Of a stretch of DNA of 64,000 nucleotides, positions 1-8,851 are shown one piece after another. The notes beneath the pieces are model-generated. The model did no database searches and was not told the origin of the DNA. It was given only the letters and a program-made list of their open reading frames with translations. The translations under genes were made by a program, and so were the position numbers. The DNA comes from Deltaproteobacteria bacterium (GTDB lineage Bacteria > Myxococcota_A > UBA796 > SXON01): contig CANFCK010000005.1 in NCBI GenBank assembly GCA_947445035.1, positions 62,001 to 126,000 on the forward strand. The letters run 5' to 3'. Each line of letters opens with the position of its first letter. The stretch's first letter is position 1.

Positions 1-1287
1 CACACCGGCCGCTTCGTCGTGTTCACCGCCAAGGCGGTGATTCTCGCGACCGGCGGGGGCGGCAAGTCGTGGAGCATCACCAGCAACAGTTGGGAAGGCA
101 CCGGCGACGGCTACGCGCTGGCCTACGAGGCGGGCGCCGAGCTGGTCGACATGGAGTTCACCCAGTTCCACCCTACAGGAATGGTCTGGCCGCCGTCGGT
201 CAAGGGCACGCTGGTGACGGAGGGTGTCCGCGGCGAGGGGGGCATCCTCCTCAACAAGGACGGCGAGCGCTTCATGTTCAAATACGTCCCGGAGAAGTTC
301 GCGAAAGAGACGGCGGACACCGTTGAGGAAGCCCAGCGCTGGCTCGATGGCGACAAACAAGCGCGGCGCCCGCCTGAACTGCTCACCCGAGACGTGGTCG
401 CCCGCTCGATCAACGCCGAGGTCAAGGCGGGCCGCGGCTCCCCGCACGGCGGCGTCTTTCTCGACATCGCGTCGCGACGTCCAGCCGAGGTCATCAAGAA
501 GAAACTGCCTTCGATGTACCATCAGTTCAAGGAGCTGGCCGAGCTCGACATCACCAAAGAACCCATGGAGGTCGGCCCGACCTGCCACTACTTCATGGGC
601 GGCGTCAAGGTCGACCCTGACAGCCAGATGTCCCGCGTCCCGGGCCTTTTCGCGGCGGGCGAAGTCTCCGGTGGCATGCACGGCGCCAATCGCCTCGGCG
701 GCAACTCGCTCAGCGACCTCATCGTGTTCGGGAAGCTCGCCGGGGACGGCGCCGTCGCCTACTGCAAAAGTGTCGCGACACCAGCCCTTGCCGAAGAGCA
801 GGTCCTCGCCTCCATCCGCCGCGCGACCAAAATCCTCAACCGCGAATCCGGTGAAAACCCCTACCTCATCCATGAAGACCTCCAGAAGTCGATGCAAGAC
901 AACGTCGGCATCATCCGCACCCGGGTCGAGCTCGAGACAGCGCTCACCAATCTAGAGATACTGGGTGAGCGGGCATCGCGGGTCAAAGCGCCTGGCACCT
1001 CGCAGTACAACGCCGGCTGGCACGAGGCGATCGACCTCCGGGCGCTGCTGCTCGTCAGCGAGTCGGTCACCCGCGGGGCGCTCACCCGCGAAGAGAGCCG
1101 CGGCGGCCACACTCGCGATGACTTCGCAGGCGAACGCGACGACTGGACCAAGTGCAACGTCGTCTCGCGCAAAGGCAAGGACGGCCGGATGGAGGTCGAG
1201 TGTGTAGAGCGCGCGCCCGGCCCGCCCGAGCTGGTCGCCATCGCCAACGCCACGCTGGAAGAGTTGGAGGGTAAGTCCAATGGCTGA
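1..1287 (+). CDS. sdhA: Succinate dehydrogenase/fumarate reductase flavoprotein subunit (5' partial)
   Basis: The reading frame is open from the first base of the window, so the N-terminus with the main FAD-binding Rossmann segment lies outside; 428 residues remain. Visible family marks are the ATGG FAD-site segment, the capping-domain motif FTQFHPTGM, the TEGVRGEGG stretch, the HYFMGGVKVD active-site region and the LFAAGEVSGGMHGANRLGG signature near the C-terminus, followed by the helical C-terminal domain. The enzyme oxidises succinate or reduces fumarate at the membrane-bound complex II. It overlaps the iron-sulfur subunit gene by 8 nt, a coupled operon. Calling SdhA rather than FrdA is not possible from this fragment; the long insertion-free HPTGM-type sequence with a five-helix cytochrome partner upstream would be typical of the Deltaproteobacterial FrdA/SdhA type. 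Confidence 0.95.
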   Translation, partial: HTGRFVVFTAKAVILATGGGGKSWSITSNSWEGTGDGYALAYEAGAELVDMEFTQFHPTGMVWPPSVKGTLVTEGVRGEGGILLNKDGERFMFKYVPEKFAKETADTVEEAQRWLDGDKQARRPPELLTRDVVARSINAEVKAGRGSPHGGVFLDIASRRPAEVIKKKLPSMYHQFKELAELDITKEPMEVGPTCHYFMGGVKVDPDSQMSRVPGLFAAGEVSGGMHGANRLGGNSLSDLIVFGKLAGDGAVAYCKSVATPALAEEQVLASIRRATKILNRESGENPYLIHEDLQKSMQDNVGIIRTRVELETALTNLEILGERASRVKAPGTSQYNAGWHEAIDLRALLLVSESVTRGALTREESRGGHTRDDFAGERDDWTKCNVVSRKGKDGRMEVECVERAPGPPELVAIANATLEELEGKSNG

Positions 1288-2020
1288 GCGCAAATTCCGG
1301 GTGTGGCGCGGCAACGCGGAAGGCGGAGAATTCGTCGATTACCAGGTGGAGATCGAGCCGGGCATGGTCGTGCTCGACGCGGTGCATCGCATCCAAACGC
1401 ACCAAGCCAACGACCTCGCGGTCCGCTGGAACTGCAAAGCTGGAAAGTGCGGAAGTTGCTCCTGCGAGGTCAACGGCAAGCCCAAGCTCAGCTGCATGAC
1501 CCGGGTCAACGACTACGCGCCGGACGAAACGATCACCATCCAGCCGCTGCGCACCTTCCCGATCCTGAAGGATCTCGTGACCGACGTCACCTGGAACTAC
1601 GAGCAGAAAGCGAAGATCAAGCCCTTGCAGCCCCGCCCGCGTGAGGCCGACGGCACCCACCGGATGCAACAGGAAGACGTGGACCGCGTCCAGGAATTCC
1701 GGAAGTGTATCGAGTGTTTCTTGTGCCAGGACGTCTGCCACGTGCTGCGCAACCAGGACCGCAAGGACGCCTTTGTCGGGCCTCGACTGATGATCCACAT
1801 CGCCCAGCTTGAGATGAACCCGCTCGACACCGCCGACCGCATTCCCGAGCTGAAAAAGGAATACGGCAGCGGACTTTGCAACATCACCCGGTGCTGCACC
1901 GACGTGTGTCCCGAACACATCAACATCACCGACAACGCGATCATCCCGCTCAAAGAGCGCGTGGTCGACCGCTACTACGACCCCGTCATGATGATCTGGC
2001 GGGCGTTGACTGGGAAGTAG
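1280..2020 (+). CDS. sdhB: Succinate dehydrogenase/fumarate reductase iron-sulfur subunit
   Basis: This 246-residue protein passes electrons between the flavoprotein and the membrane quinone site of complex II. The N-terminal ferredoxin domain binds [2Fe-2S] with C52, C57, C60 and C72 (CKAGKCGSC). The C-terminal helical domain has CIECFLCQDVC (C143-C153) and C200, C205/C206 and C210 for the [4Fe-4S] and [3Fe-4S] clusters. The ATG lies inside the end of the flavoprotein gene (8-nt overlap), so translation is probably coupled. The gene ends just before an 11-base G run and a dispersed hairpin element on the other strand. Length and cysteine spacing are normal for the family. Confidence 0.96.
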   Translation: MAERKFRVWRGNAEGGEFVDYQVEIEPGMVVLDAVHRIQTHQANDLAVRWNCKAGKCGSCSCEVNGKPKLSCMTRVNDYAPDETITIQPLRTFPILKDLVTDVTWNYEQKAKIKPLQPRPREADGTHRMQQEDVDRVQEFRKCIECFLCQDVCHVLRNQDRKDAFVGPRLMIHIAQLEMNPLDTADRIPELKKEYGSGLCNITRCCTDVCPEHINITDNAIIPLKERVVDRYYDPVMMIWRALTGK

Positions 2021-2040
2021 TGGGGGGGGGGGCGGGGAAC

Positions 2041-2121
2041 GCTGAAAAGCAGGCGGGCGCGTGCTCACAGCGGCAGCCGGCTACTCCCGTAGCCCCGGGG
2101 GAGGCTGGCACCCGTGGGGCC
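2041..2121 (-). repeat. Dispersed two-hairpin element, copy D
   Basis: On the minus strand a hairpin with stem GGCTAC/GTAGCC and loop GGGA (2094-2079) is followed after 6 nt by a second hairpin, CGCTG-TGAG-CACGCG with one bulged C (2072-2058), then CCTGC and a T-rich tail. The same layout occurs at 49672-49745, 56774-56820 and 60721-60670 with different but still paired stems. This copy supplies the last codons and the stop (inside hairpin 1) of the preceding minus-strand gene. An 11-G run (2022-2032) sits just beyond it. Confidence 0.6.
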
Positions 2122-3439
2122 CGCAGACACGCGAGGTAGCAAAAATCCCCGTCACCCGCACATTGCGATCCCCCCCGGGCCCCGCCTTGTCGTTGACGAA
2201 CCGGACGGTGACCCGATGCGGTCCCGCGTCGACGGCGCCGAGGTCGTGCTCGATCGGGGTGATGAGCGCGAGGTGACGGACCGCGCCGCCGTCCAAGGCA
2301 ATGTCTACTTCCGGCGGTCCCTGGAAGGCATCTCCCTCCATCGAGAGCGCAACCCCCGACAGCGCCTCCACCGCAGTGAACTCGATGGTGACGGCACCGT
2401 CGTGGACGAGCTCCAGCGGCAGCGGGCCGCCGGGGGGAACCAACTCGCCGAGGACGCCGCCCTTCCAACCGCTGGCAAGGCCCTGGGTGCGCTCGAAGAG
2501 GGCGCGGAGGCCGTCGACATCGCCCTCGCGGGGGTGTCGCGCCAAAAGGCGCAGCGCCTCGCCACCACGGCCGGCGGCTTCGAGGGCGCGCGCCACAGGG
2601 ACCACCACGCCGTCGGCCCGTGCCGGCCGCCAGCCGAGGGCCAGCGCCTTGTCCCAGCCCAGGACCAGTGCGGCCTCGTCTCGGCCCGGCGCGGCGCTCA
2701 CCAGAGCCACCAGCGCCCCGGGCTCGCTGGCCGCCGCCGCGAGCAAGGCGTCGTAGACTCGCGGAACTGCGTCGAGCTCCTGCGCGGCGGCCAGCCGTTG
2801 TGCAGGCGCCAGCCGCCCCAGACGGAGAACGCGCCCGGCGGTGGCCATTCCGATCACGACCAAACCCAGCGCCAGCGCACGGGGACCCGTCACCGCCCCG
2901 ACCAGACGCGCCGTCAGGGGCGGGCGCTCGGGCGTCTTCATCGACATCCCGCGGGGGTCTTCGGGAAGCCGCAGGGCAAACGGCGCCGGCAACCACGCGG
3001 CGATGGCCGCCGCCGCCGCCGTCGCGACGCCCAGGTTCAGCGCCGGCCACACCCCCTGCGAGGCCGCTGGCAGCGCCCTCATCGCGACGGCTTGCTTCAC
3101 CGCGAGCACCGCTCCGACCAGCAGCGCCAGCCCCGCGACACCGACCAGGGTGCGACGCACGGTCGCCTCCTCGCCCTCGAGCGACCCACCCCGCGCCCCC
3201 CCGGCCACGAGCGCCGCCACGATGCACGCCGCTCCCACGCCCTCCGCAGGCCCAGCCGCCAACGCCGCCGCCAGTCCTGCCGCGCCCACCAGCCGCGCCA
3301 CCGATGGCAGCGCAAGGGCCACGAGGCCGCCCACCCCGGCGATGACGCCCTGGTGCCAGGGAAGGGGCCGCATCGCCAGCCCCAGCGCCAACGCCAGCAC
3401 CACCGGCGAAGCGAGGAGGCCGAGCGCGCCGGAGCTCAT
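2081..3439 (-). CDS. Hypothetical multi-pass membrane protein with C-terminal beta-domain
   Basis: Not recognised as a named family. The N-terminal half is a run of Ala/Leu/Val-rich helices, probably six or more membrane segments. The C-terminal third (roughly from LPLELVHDGAVTIEF onward) is hydrophilic with beta-strand-like alternation (VDIALDGG, GPHRVTVRFVNDK), probably a beta-sandwich facing outward. I start it at the ATG at 3439, 30 nt after the guaA stop; a GTG at 3478 would overlap guaA. It follows guaA on the same strand and may be co-transcribed. Its last residues, including a CGPHGC segment, are encoded by the dispersed hairpin element, so the native C-terminus may have been altered by that insertion. 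Confidence 0.55.
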   Translation of the reverse strand: MSSGALGLLASPVVLALALGLAMRPLPWHQGVIAGVGGLVALALPSVARLVGAAGLAAALAAGPAEGVGAACIVAALVAGGARGGSLEGEEATVRRTLVGVAGLALLVGAVLAVKQAVAMRALPAASQGVWPALNLGVATAAAAAIAAWLPAPFALRLPEDPRGMSMKTPERPPLTARLVGAVTGPRALALGLVVIGMATAGRVLRLGRLAPAQRLAAAQELDAVPRVYDALLAAAASEPGALVALVSAAPGRDEAALVLGWDKALALGWRPARADGVVVPVARALEAAGRGGEALRLLARHPREGDVDGLRALFERTQGLASGWKGGVLGELVPPGGPLPLELVHDGAVTIEFTAVEALSGVALSMEGDAFQGPPEVDIALDGGAVRHLALITPIEHDLGAVDAGPHRVTVRFVNDKAGPGGDRNVRVTGIFATSRVCGPHGCQPPPGLRE

Positions 3440-3468
3440 GCGGGCGGGAAGGGCCTCACGGCGGCCCC

Positions 3469-4986
3469 CTACTCCCACTCGATCGTCGCCGGGGGCTTGG
3501 TCGAGACGTCGTACACTACGCGGTTGATGCCGCGTACTTCGTTGATGATGCGGTTGGCGATGCGGGTAAGCGCCGACATCGGCACCTCCGCCACGCTCGC
3601 CGTCATGCCGTCCGTGCTGTGCACGCAGCGAATGGCGCAGACCTCCTCGTAGGTGCGGTTGTCGCCCATGACGCCCACACTCTTGACGGGGAGCAGCACG
3701 GCGAAGCCCTGCCAGAGGCCGAGTTGGAGCGGCTCCAGCTCTTCCTGCACGATGGCATCGGCCTCGCGGAGGGTGAGCAAACGCTGTGGGGTCAAGTCAC
3801 CCAGACAGCGTACGGCCATGCCCGGCCCGGGGAACGGCTGGCGGGAGATGCGGCCCTCGCGTAAGCCAAGCTCGCGACCGAGCTGTCGGACCTCGTCCTT
3901 GAACAGCTCGCGCAACGGCTCGATCAACGTCATCTTCATGTCCGCCGGGAGGCCGCCGACATTGTGATGGGACTTGATGGTGGCGCTGGGACCGCGGAAG
4001 CTGACCGACTCGATCACGTCGGGGTAGAGCGTGCCTTGCGCCAGCCAGTGCGCATTCGCGTACCGACGGGCTTCTTCCTCGAAGATGCGGATGAAGACCT
4101 CGCCGATGATCTTCCGCTTGCGCTCGGGCTCCGACACGCCCGAAAGCGCGGTCAGGAAGCGCTCGGTGGCCTCGACGACGGTGAGGTCGAAGTCGGCGAA
4201 CTCGGCCCGGACCGACTCGCGCTCGCCCTTGCGCAACAGGCCATTGTCCACAAAGATGCAGTGCAGTCGGCTCCCCAAGGCCAACTGGAGGATCGCCGCG
4301 GTGACCGAGCTGTCGACGCCCCCGGACAGCGCGCAGATGACTTCGCCGTCGCCGACCTGCGCCCGAATGCGCTCGACCTGCTCGGCCACAAAACCCGCCA
4401 TCGACCAGTCACCACGGGCCCCGCAAACGCCCTTTACGAAGTTGGCCAACATCTGCACGCCGTCGCGAGTGTGGGTGACCTCGGGGTGGAACTGAATGCC
4501 GAACTGCCGGGCCGCGGTGTGCTCGAACGCGGCGATCGGGCAGGTCTCCGTCGATGCGACGACGACGAAGCCGGGAGGCATCTGCGCCACCTGGTCGGCG
4601 TGGCTCATCCACACCGGCAGGCTGCCCGTGAGCCCGGCGAAGAGCGCCCCGCCCCTGACATCGACGGCGGCCGGACCATACTCGCGGGCCCCGACCGGGC
4701 GAACGTCGCCACCCTGCCGATGGGTCAAAAGCTGCATGCCGTAGCAGATGCCGAGCACCGGAACCTCGCGCCCCAACCACCCATCGTCGAAGGGCGGCGC
4801 GTCGTGATCGTACACACTGCTCGGACCACCGCTGAGGACGATGCCGACGAGGTTATCGAAGGGGCGGGGGGCGAGGGTGCAGGGGTGGATTTCGCAGTAG
4901 ACGCCCAGCTCCCGAATCCGCCGCGCGATGAGCTGGGTGTACTGAGAACCGAAATCGAGGATCAGGACAAGCTGGTGACCGGACAT
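3469..4986 (-). CDS. guaA: GMP synthase (glutamine-hydrolysing)
   Basis: 505 residues, normal family length. GuaA converts XMP to GMP using glutamine and ATP in purine synthesis. The N-terminal class I glutamine amidotransferase domain has the nucleophile C81 (GICYG) and the His/Glu pair H167/E169 (QFHPEV). The ATP-pyrophosphatase domain has the P-loop SGGVDSS (221-227), and the C-terminal dimerisation domain ends in the standard TKPPATIEWE. The start is ATG with no Shine-Dalgarno; a TTAGTC hexamer at 5000-4995 lies 8 nt upstream, consistent with a leaderless transcript. Confidence 0.98.
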   Translation of the reverse strand: MSGHQLVLILDFGSQYTQLIARRIRELGVYCEIHPCTLAPRPFDNLVGIVLSGGPSSVYDHDAPPFDDGWLGREVPVLGICYGMQLLTHRQGGDVRPVGAREYGPAAVDVRGGALFAGLTGSLPVWMSHADQVAQMPPGFVVVASTETCPIAAFEHTAARQFGIQFHPEVTHTRDGVQMLANFVKGVCGARGDWSMAGFVAEQVERIRAQVGDGEVICALSGGVDSSVTAAILQLALGSRLHCIFVDNGLLRKGERESVRAEFADFDLTVVEATERFLTALSGVSEPERKRKIIGEVFIRIFEEEARRYANAHWLAQGTLYPDVIESVSFRGPSATIKSHHNVGGLPADMKMTLIEPLRELFKDEVRQLGRELGLREGRISRQPFPGPGMAVRCLGDLTPQRLLTLREADAIVQEELEPLQLGLWQGFAVLLPVKSVGVMGDNRTYEEVCAIRCVHSTDGMTASVAEVPMSALTRIANRIINEVRGINRVVYDVSTKPPATIEWE

Positions 4987-5009
4987 TGGCCGGCGACTAA
5001 CCGCTGCCC

Positions 5010-5651
5010 CTACTGCTTACGAGCCAAGTCCCGGCTGAACGCGCCCCCGGTGTAGGCGTCGATCTGCGCAGTCAGCTCGGCGAGGCGCAGCTCGTCGGAC
5101 ACACGCTTCTTGAGCTCGCCGCCGCTGCCAAGGAGCTGGTCCACCTGGAGGCGGCGCCGCTCGAAGTACAGGCGCGTGACCTCCTCCAGCACTTTGTCGC
5201 GCAGCTTCACGACGTCCTGGGCTTCGTTGATCACCCGAATCTCGTCGCTGGACATGATCAGATCACTGAGCTTCCACGAAGCTTTTACCGAACCGGTGTG
5301 GTAGTAGTCCAGGCCCTGACCGGTCGCGAAGGGGCCGAACGCCAGGGCGTTGGCCTCCTCCTCGGTCAGCTCGCCGTCGTTGCCAGCGTCCTCCGCCGTG
5401 TAGTAGCCGTAGTCGGTACCGAGGCTGCGCTTGTAGTTGTAGTCAAGGGTCAACGCCGGGAGCGCCGCCGCCGACTTGGCTGCTTTGAGCCACTGATTCA
5501 CGTACTTGGGGTCGGTCTTGCTGTACTCGAGCGCCATCTGGTGGACAGCGGCGATGCTCGGTTCGGCGGAGAACTGGGCGAGCACATCGTCGGCGCTGGA
5601 GAACTCGCCGGCGAGGACGGGCGAGAGAAGGAGCGAGAAGGCGAGGTTCAT
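5010..5651 (-). CDS. Secreted helical protein, TolC-like C-terminus
   Basis: 213 residues with a signal peptide (MNLAFSLLLSPVLAG). The body is helical; the stretch VLEEVTRLYFERRRLQVDQLL followed by RLAELTAQIDAYTGG resembles the helical hairpin found near the end of TolC-family outer-membrane efflux proteins, but the barrel-forming and repeat parts of a full TolC (about 450 residues) are absent. The ATG overlaps the stop of the upstream propeller gene (ATGA), so the two are translationally coupled. The last 25 residues resemble the tail of the upstream protein (RLDLYTDGAYARS), which suggests the pair derive from a common TolC-like module. Function unknown; probably periplasmic or outer-membrane. 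Confidence 0.6.
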   Translation of the reverse strand: MNLAFSLLLSPVLAGEFSSADDVLAQFSAEPSIAAVHQMALEYSKTDPKYVNQWLKAAKSAAALPALTLDYNYKRSLGTDYGYYTAEDAGNDGELTEEEANALAFGPFATGQGLDYYHTGSVKASWKLSDLIMSSDEIRVINEAQDVVKLRDKVLEEVTRLYFERRRLQVDQLLGSGGELKKRVSDELRLAELTAQIDAYTGGAFSRDLARKQ

Positions 5652-7468
5652 GGGAGAGTCTCCGAAGTGCGGGACCGGGCATAGGCCCCGTCGGTGTAAA
5701 GATCGAGGCGAGCGGCCGCCTCTAAAACGTCGAGGGCGTGGCTGACCTGGGCCGCCAAGGATGGCGCGGTCTCGGCGGCGTCGAGGCGCTGGATGGTGCT
5801 CCAGGCACCGGCCAACTGGTCGGCCACCTGCTGCCGGTATTTGCGCATCCCCTGCGCGGCAGCGGTCGCGACGAACGCCTCCGAACCCCCGCCCACCAGC
5901 CTGCCATCGAGGGTGTAGAGGCCATCCAGGTCGGCGTCGTCTCGGTAGACGGCGTAGCCGTCGTCGAAGCTCGCCGTGCCGGCGGTGAGCGCCGCGCAGG
6001 CACCGAAGCAAGCCGAGGTGCCCAAGTAGAAGGAACCGTCGCGGCTCTCGACGGTCTGGGCCGACAATGGCAGCGAAGATCGGCCACCATCCGAGTCGAT
6101 CTGGGCGTCGATGGTCAGCGTCGGCAAGAGCGCCCGCTGCCCGATCGCCCCCGCCTGGAGTACCGCGAGGTCCAGACCCTGACGGCGAGTGGACGTGTCC
6201 ACCAAGAATCCGAGGAGGGCCTGGTCCTGAGGCGTGACGACGCCGGTCCGAGCGTAGGCCGTAGCGTCGCGCTCGGCGCCGAGCCGCCAGATCGAACGGG
6301 AGCCGGCCGCCACCGCCTGATCGCCGACAACGACGAGGTCGCGGACGTCGGGATCCTGAAGGCCGGCGTAGACCGGATGCCAGGTGACGCCGCCATCCAT
6401 GGACTCCCACACGCCGTCGGTGCCCCAGGCCGCGATGTGGCCTTGGCCGTCGAGTTGAACCAGGCCACGAAGCCCCGCGAGCACCTGCCTCCCGGCGCGG
6501 TAGAAGCTCTTGCCCGCGTCGTCACTGCGCAAGAGGCCCGATGGCGTCCCCACCCAAAGCCCACCCACCCAGCCCGGGTCGGGCAAAAGCGCGGCGACCG
6601 CCCCCGACAGCGGCAATCGCGACCAGCGAAGCCCGTCCCGGCTGGCAAACAGGCCCGCCCGCGTCCCCGCGAGCACCTGGCCCTCGAACTCGACCAGCGC
6701 GTCGACCTGCAGCCCGTCGGTGACGTCGACGGTGTCGAACCATCGTTCCCCCCCGTCCGGCGAGACCCGCACCCCGGAGCTGGTGCCCGCCACGACGATC
6801 CCCAGCGACGGAACGGCGAGGAAGCGCCACGCGTCCGCCGCGCGGTCCATCCGCCGCCAGTGCACCCCACCATCGACGGAGCGCCAGATCCCGTCCCCGC
6901 GACCCGCGAGGGCCACCTGGGCATCAGCGGGATCGAACCACACCACGGCCGGCCGGTCTTCATCTTCGTCGGGCTGCAGAGGGTCCGTCGCGACGCGATC
7001 GATGTCCGCCGTCGCGTCCCCGCCCTCCTCCCGCACGGTCCCTTCCGGATCGCTGGCGCCAACGTCCTCGCCGGTGGCCTCGGCCTCGATCTCGACGGCC
7101 TGCTCCTCCTCCGCCGTGGTGTCCTCGCGGGTACGCTCAAGCTCTTCCTCGACGGCGACCTCCCCTTCGAGCAGCACCTCCTCGTCGTCCACGCTCGCTC
7201 GCTCGCTCGGCGCGCGCAGCACCCGCGACCACGACCGCGCCCCGTCCATCGACCGCCACAGACTGCCGTCCTCCAGGCCCAAGAGCCAAGCACCGCCATC
7301 AGGCGCGCGCGCGAGCCGGAAAAGGTCTGCATCCATTCGGGAGGTGCCCCGGTCTTCCCGCCACGTCGCCCCCGCCGCGATGGAGGCCGGCGGACCCACC
7401 GGCACCATGGCCGGCACGGCATCCTGACCCAGGGCCAGCGACACAAGGAGGAGTCCGGGAAGGAACAT
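5648..7468 (-). CDS. Secreted beta-propeller (BNR/Ycf48-like) protein with TolC-like tail
   Basis: 606 residues: signal peptide (MFLPGLLLVSLALGQ), a first propeller blade (GGAWLLGLEDGSLWRSMDG), a very acidic low-complexity linker (about residues 95-175, rich in Glu/Asp), then repeated SxDGGxxW blades typical of BNR/Ycf48/sortilin-like propellers, and a C-terminal helical region (about 450-606) ending in LEAAARLDLYTDGAYARS. The same ending occurs in the downstream, overlapping gene. Propellers of this type bind proteins or glycans; no catalytic motif is seen. Upstream is a 71-bp divergent spacer to the amidohydrolase gene; no clear ribosome site. Probably a periplasmic or surface protein of unknown role. 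Confidence 0.65.
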   Translation of the reverse strand: MFLPGLLLVSLALGQDAVPAMVPVGPPASIAAGATWREDRGTSRMDADLFRLARAPDGGAWLLGLEDGSLWRSMDGARSWSRVLRAPSERASVDDEEVLLEGEVAVEEELERTREDTTAEEEQAVEIEAEATGEDVGASDPEGTVREEGGDATADIDRVATDPLQPDEDEDRPAVVWFDPADAQVALAGRGDGIWRSVDGGVHWRRMDRAADAWRFLAVPSLGIVVAGTSSGVRVSPDGGERWFDTVDVTDGLQVDALVEFEGQVLAGTRAGLFASRDGLRWSRLPLSGAVAALLPDPGWVGGLWVGTPSGLLRSDDAGKSFYRAGRQVLAGLRGLVQLDGQGHIAAWGTDGVWESMDGGVTWHPVYAGLQDPDVRDLVVVGDQAVAAGSRSIWRLGAERDATAYARTGVVTPQDQALLGFLVDTSTRRQGLDLAVLQAGAIGQRALLPTLTIDAQIDSDGGRSSLPLSAQTVESRDGSFYLGTSACFGACAALTAGTASFDDGYAVYRDDADLDGLYTLDGRLVGGGSEAFVATAAAQGMRKYRQQVADQLAGAWSTIQRLDAAETAPSLAAQVSHALDVLEAAARLDLYTDGAYARSRTSETLP

Positions 7469-7539
7469 GCGCCGCGCAACCTACGGCGGCGCCCGGTCAG
7501 GGTCAAATCGACACGTAGGTGACATGTTAGACGCGCCCC

Positions 7540-8838
7540 ATGAAGCGACCGTGGCCCCTGGTCTTCAAAGGCGCCCGCGTCCTGGTCTGCGACGAAGCCG
7601 GTTCGCTCATCGATGCCGACGTCGCTGTTTCCGGGGAGCGCATCGTCGCCATCGGCGCCGAACTCCACGGCTTCGAGGAGGTAGACTGTCGAGGGCGATG
7701 GCTGCTTCCCGGCTTTGTCCAGACGCACGTCCACCTGGTGCAGACGCTTTTCCGGGGCCTCGCCGATGACCTGGAGCTGATGGACTGGCTCCGCACCCGC
7801 ATCTGGCCGTTGGAGCGCGCCCACGACATCGACAGCACCGCGACTTCGGCGCGGCTCGGCATCCACGAGCTGCTGGCGGGCGGCACCACGGCGGTGCTCG
7901 ACATGGCCACGGTCGCCCACACGGATGCCGTCTTCGGCGTCGCCGAGTCCACGGGGCTGAGGCTTTTCTGCGGAAAGGCCCAGATGGACCGCGACAACGA
8001 AGCGGGTCTATCGGAGCCCCTCGATGTGTCGATCCGCTCCGCCAATGACCTTGCCGACCGCTGGCATGGCCGAGGGCGCCTCCGTTACGCCTACGCCCCC
8101 CGCTTCGTGCCCAGTTGCACCGACGCGCTGCTCGTCGCCACGGCCTCCGAAGCGCGCAAACGCGGCTGCCTCATCCACACCCACGCCAGCGAAAACCGCA
8201 GCGAAGTGGAGCTGGTGCGCTCGCTCACCGGGCGCGACAACGTCGAACACCTCGACGCCATCGGCCTTTCGGGGCCAGACGTGCTTTTGGCGCACTGCAT
8301 CCACCTCACCGATCACGAAGAGACGCTCTTGGCCGCGACGGGCACCCGCGTCGTGCACTGCCCATCCAGCAATCTCAAGCTCGCCAGCGGCGTGGCCAGG
8401 ATCCCCGAGCTTCTGGCCCGGGGGGTGCACGTTTCGTTGGGGGCCGACGGCGCGCCCTGCAACAACCGTCTGGACGCGTTCGCAGAGATGCGCCTCGCCG
8501 CGCTCGTCCACAAGCCCCGGGTCGGGCCGACAGCGATGGACGCCCGCACGGTGCTGGGGTTGATGACACGTGAGGGGGCGCGAGCCCTGGGTCTCGACGC
8601 CGGAACCGTCGAGGTGGGACGCCTCGCCGACCTGGTTCTCTTGGACCCCCGCCGACTTTGGACCGGCGGAGATCCGTACTCGGCGGTGGTCTACCAGATG
8701 GACAGCCGCAACGTGGAAGGGGTCTGGATCGGCGGTAACCGGGTTCGCGAAGACGGTCGGACCGGTCAGGACCCGGTTTCGCTGGCCGCCGAGGCCGACG
8801 CGGCGCTGGCTCGAGTCCGGGCCCGGGCCGGACTGTGA
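7540..8838 (+). CDS. Amidohydrolase, guanine/5'-deoxyadenosine deaminase-type
   Basis: 432 residues of the metal-dependent amidohydrolase (TrzN/SsnA/MtaD) family, which hydrolytically deaminates purines, adenosine derivatives or triazines. Metal ligands are visible: H63 and H65 in QTHVHL, the HTHASE histidine, the HCIH histidine and the Asp of LGADGAPCNN. The C-terminal GRLADLVLLD strand is typical. Followed 13 nt later by xdhC, which points to purine catabolism (guanine or adenine derivative feeding xanthine dehydrogenase). The exact substrate cannot be told. Start ATG has no Shine-Dalgarno; TTAGAC at 7527-7532 ends 7 nt upstream, fitting a leaderless start. Confidence 0.85.
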   Translation: MKRPWPLVFKGARVLVCDEAGSLIDADVAVSGERIVAIGAELHGFEEVDCRGRWLLPGFVQTHVHLVQTLFRGLADDLELMDWLRTRIWPLERAHDIDSTATSARLGIHELLAGGTTAVLDMATVAHTDAVFGVAESTGLRLFCGKAQMDRDNEAGLSEPLDVSIRSANDLADRWHGRGRLRYAYAPRFVPSCTDALLVATASEARKRGCLIHTHASENRSEVELVRSLTGRDNVEHLDAIGLSGPDVLLAHCIHLTDHEETLLAATGTRVVHCPSSNLKLASGVARIPELLARGVHVSLGADGAPCNNRLDAFAEMRLAALVHKPRVGPTAMDARTVLGLMTREGARALGLDAGTVEVGRLADLVLLDPRRLWTGGDPYSAVVYQMDSRNVEGVWIGGNRVREDGRTGQDPVSLAAEADAALARVRARAGL

Positions 8839-8851
8839 GCGGCGGCAAACA

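Noticed and set aside
2022-2032. 11-base G run as a terminator or slippage site
   Set aside because: No stem precedes it on the plus strand and it is outside any gene; may be an assembly homopolymer.
5738-7522. Long plus-strand ORF opposite the propeller gene
   Set aside because: Arg/Pro/Gly-rich shadow of a GC-rich coding strand; no motif, and the minus strand has clear domains.
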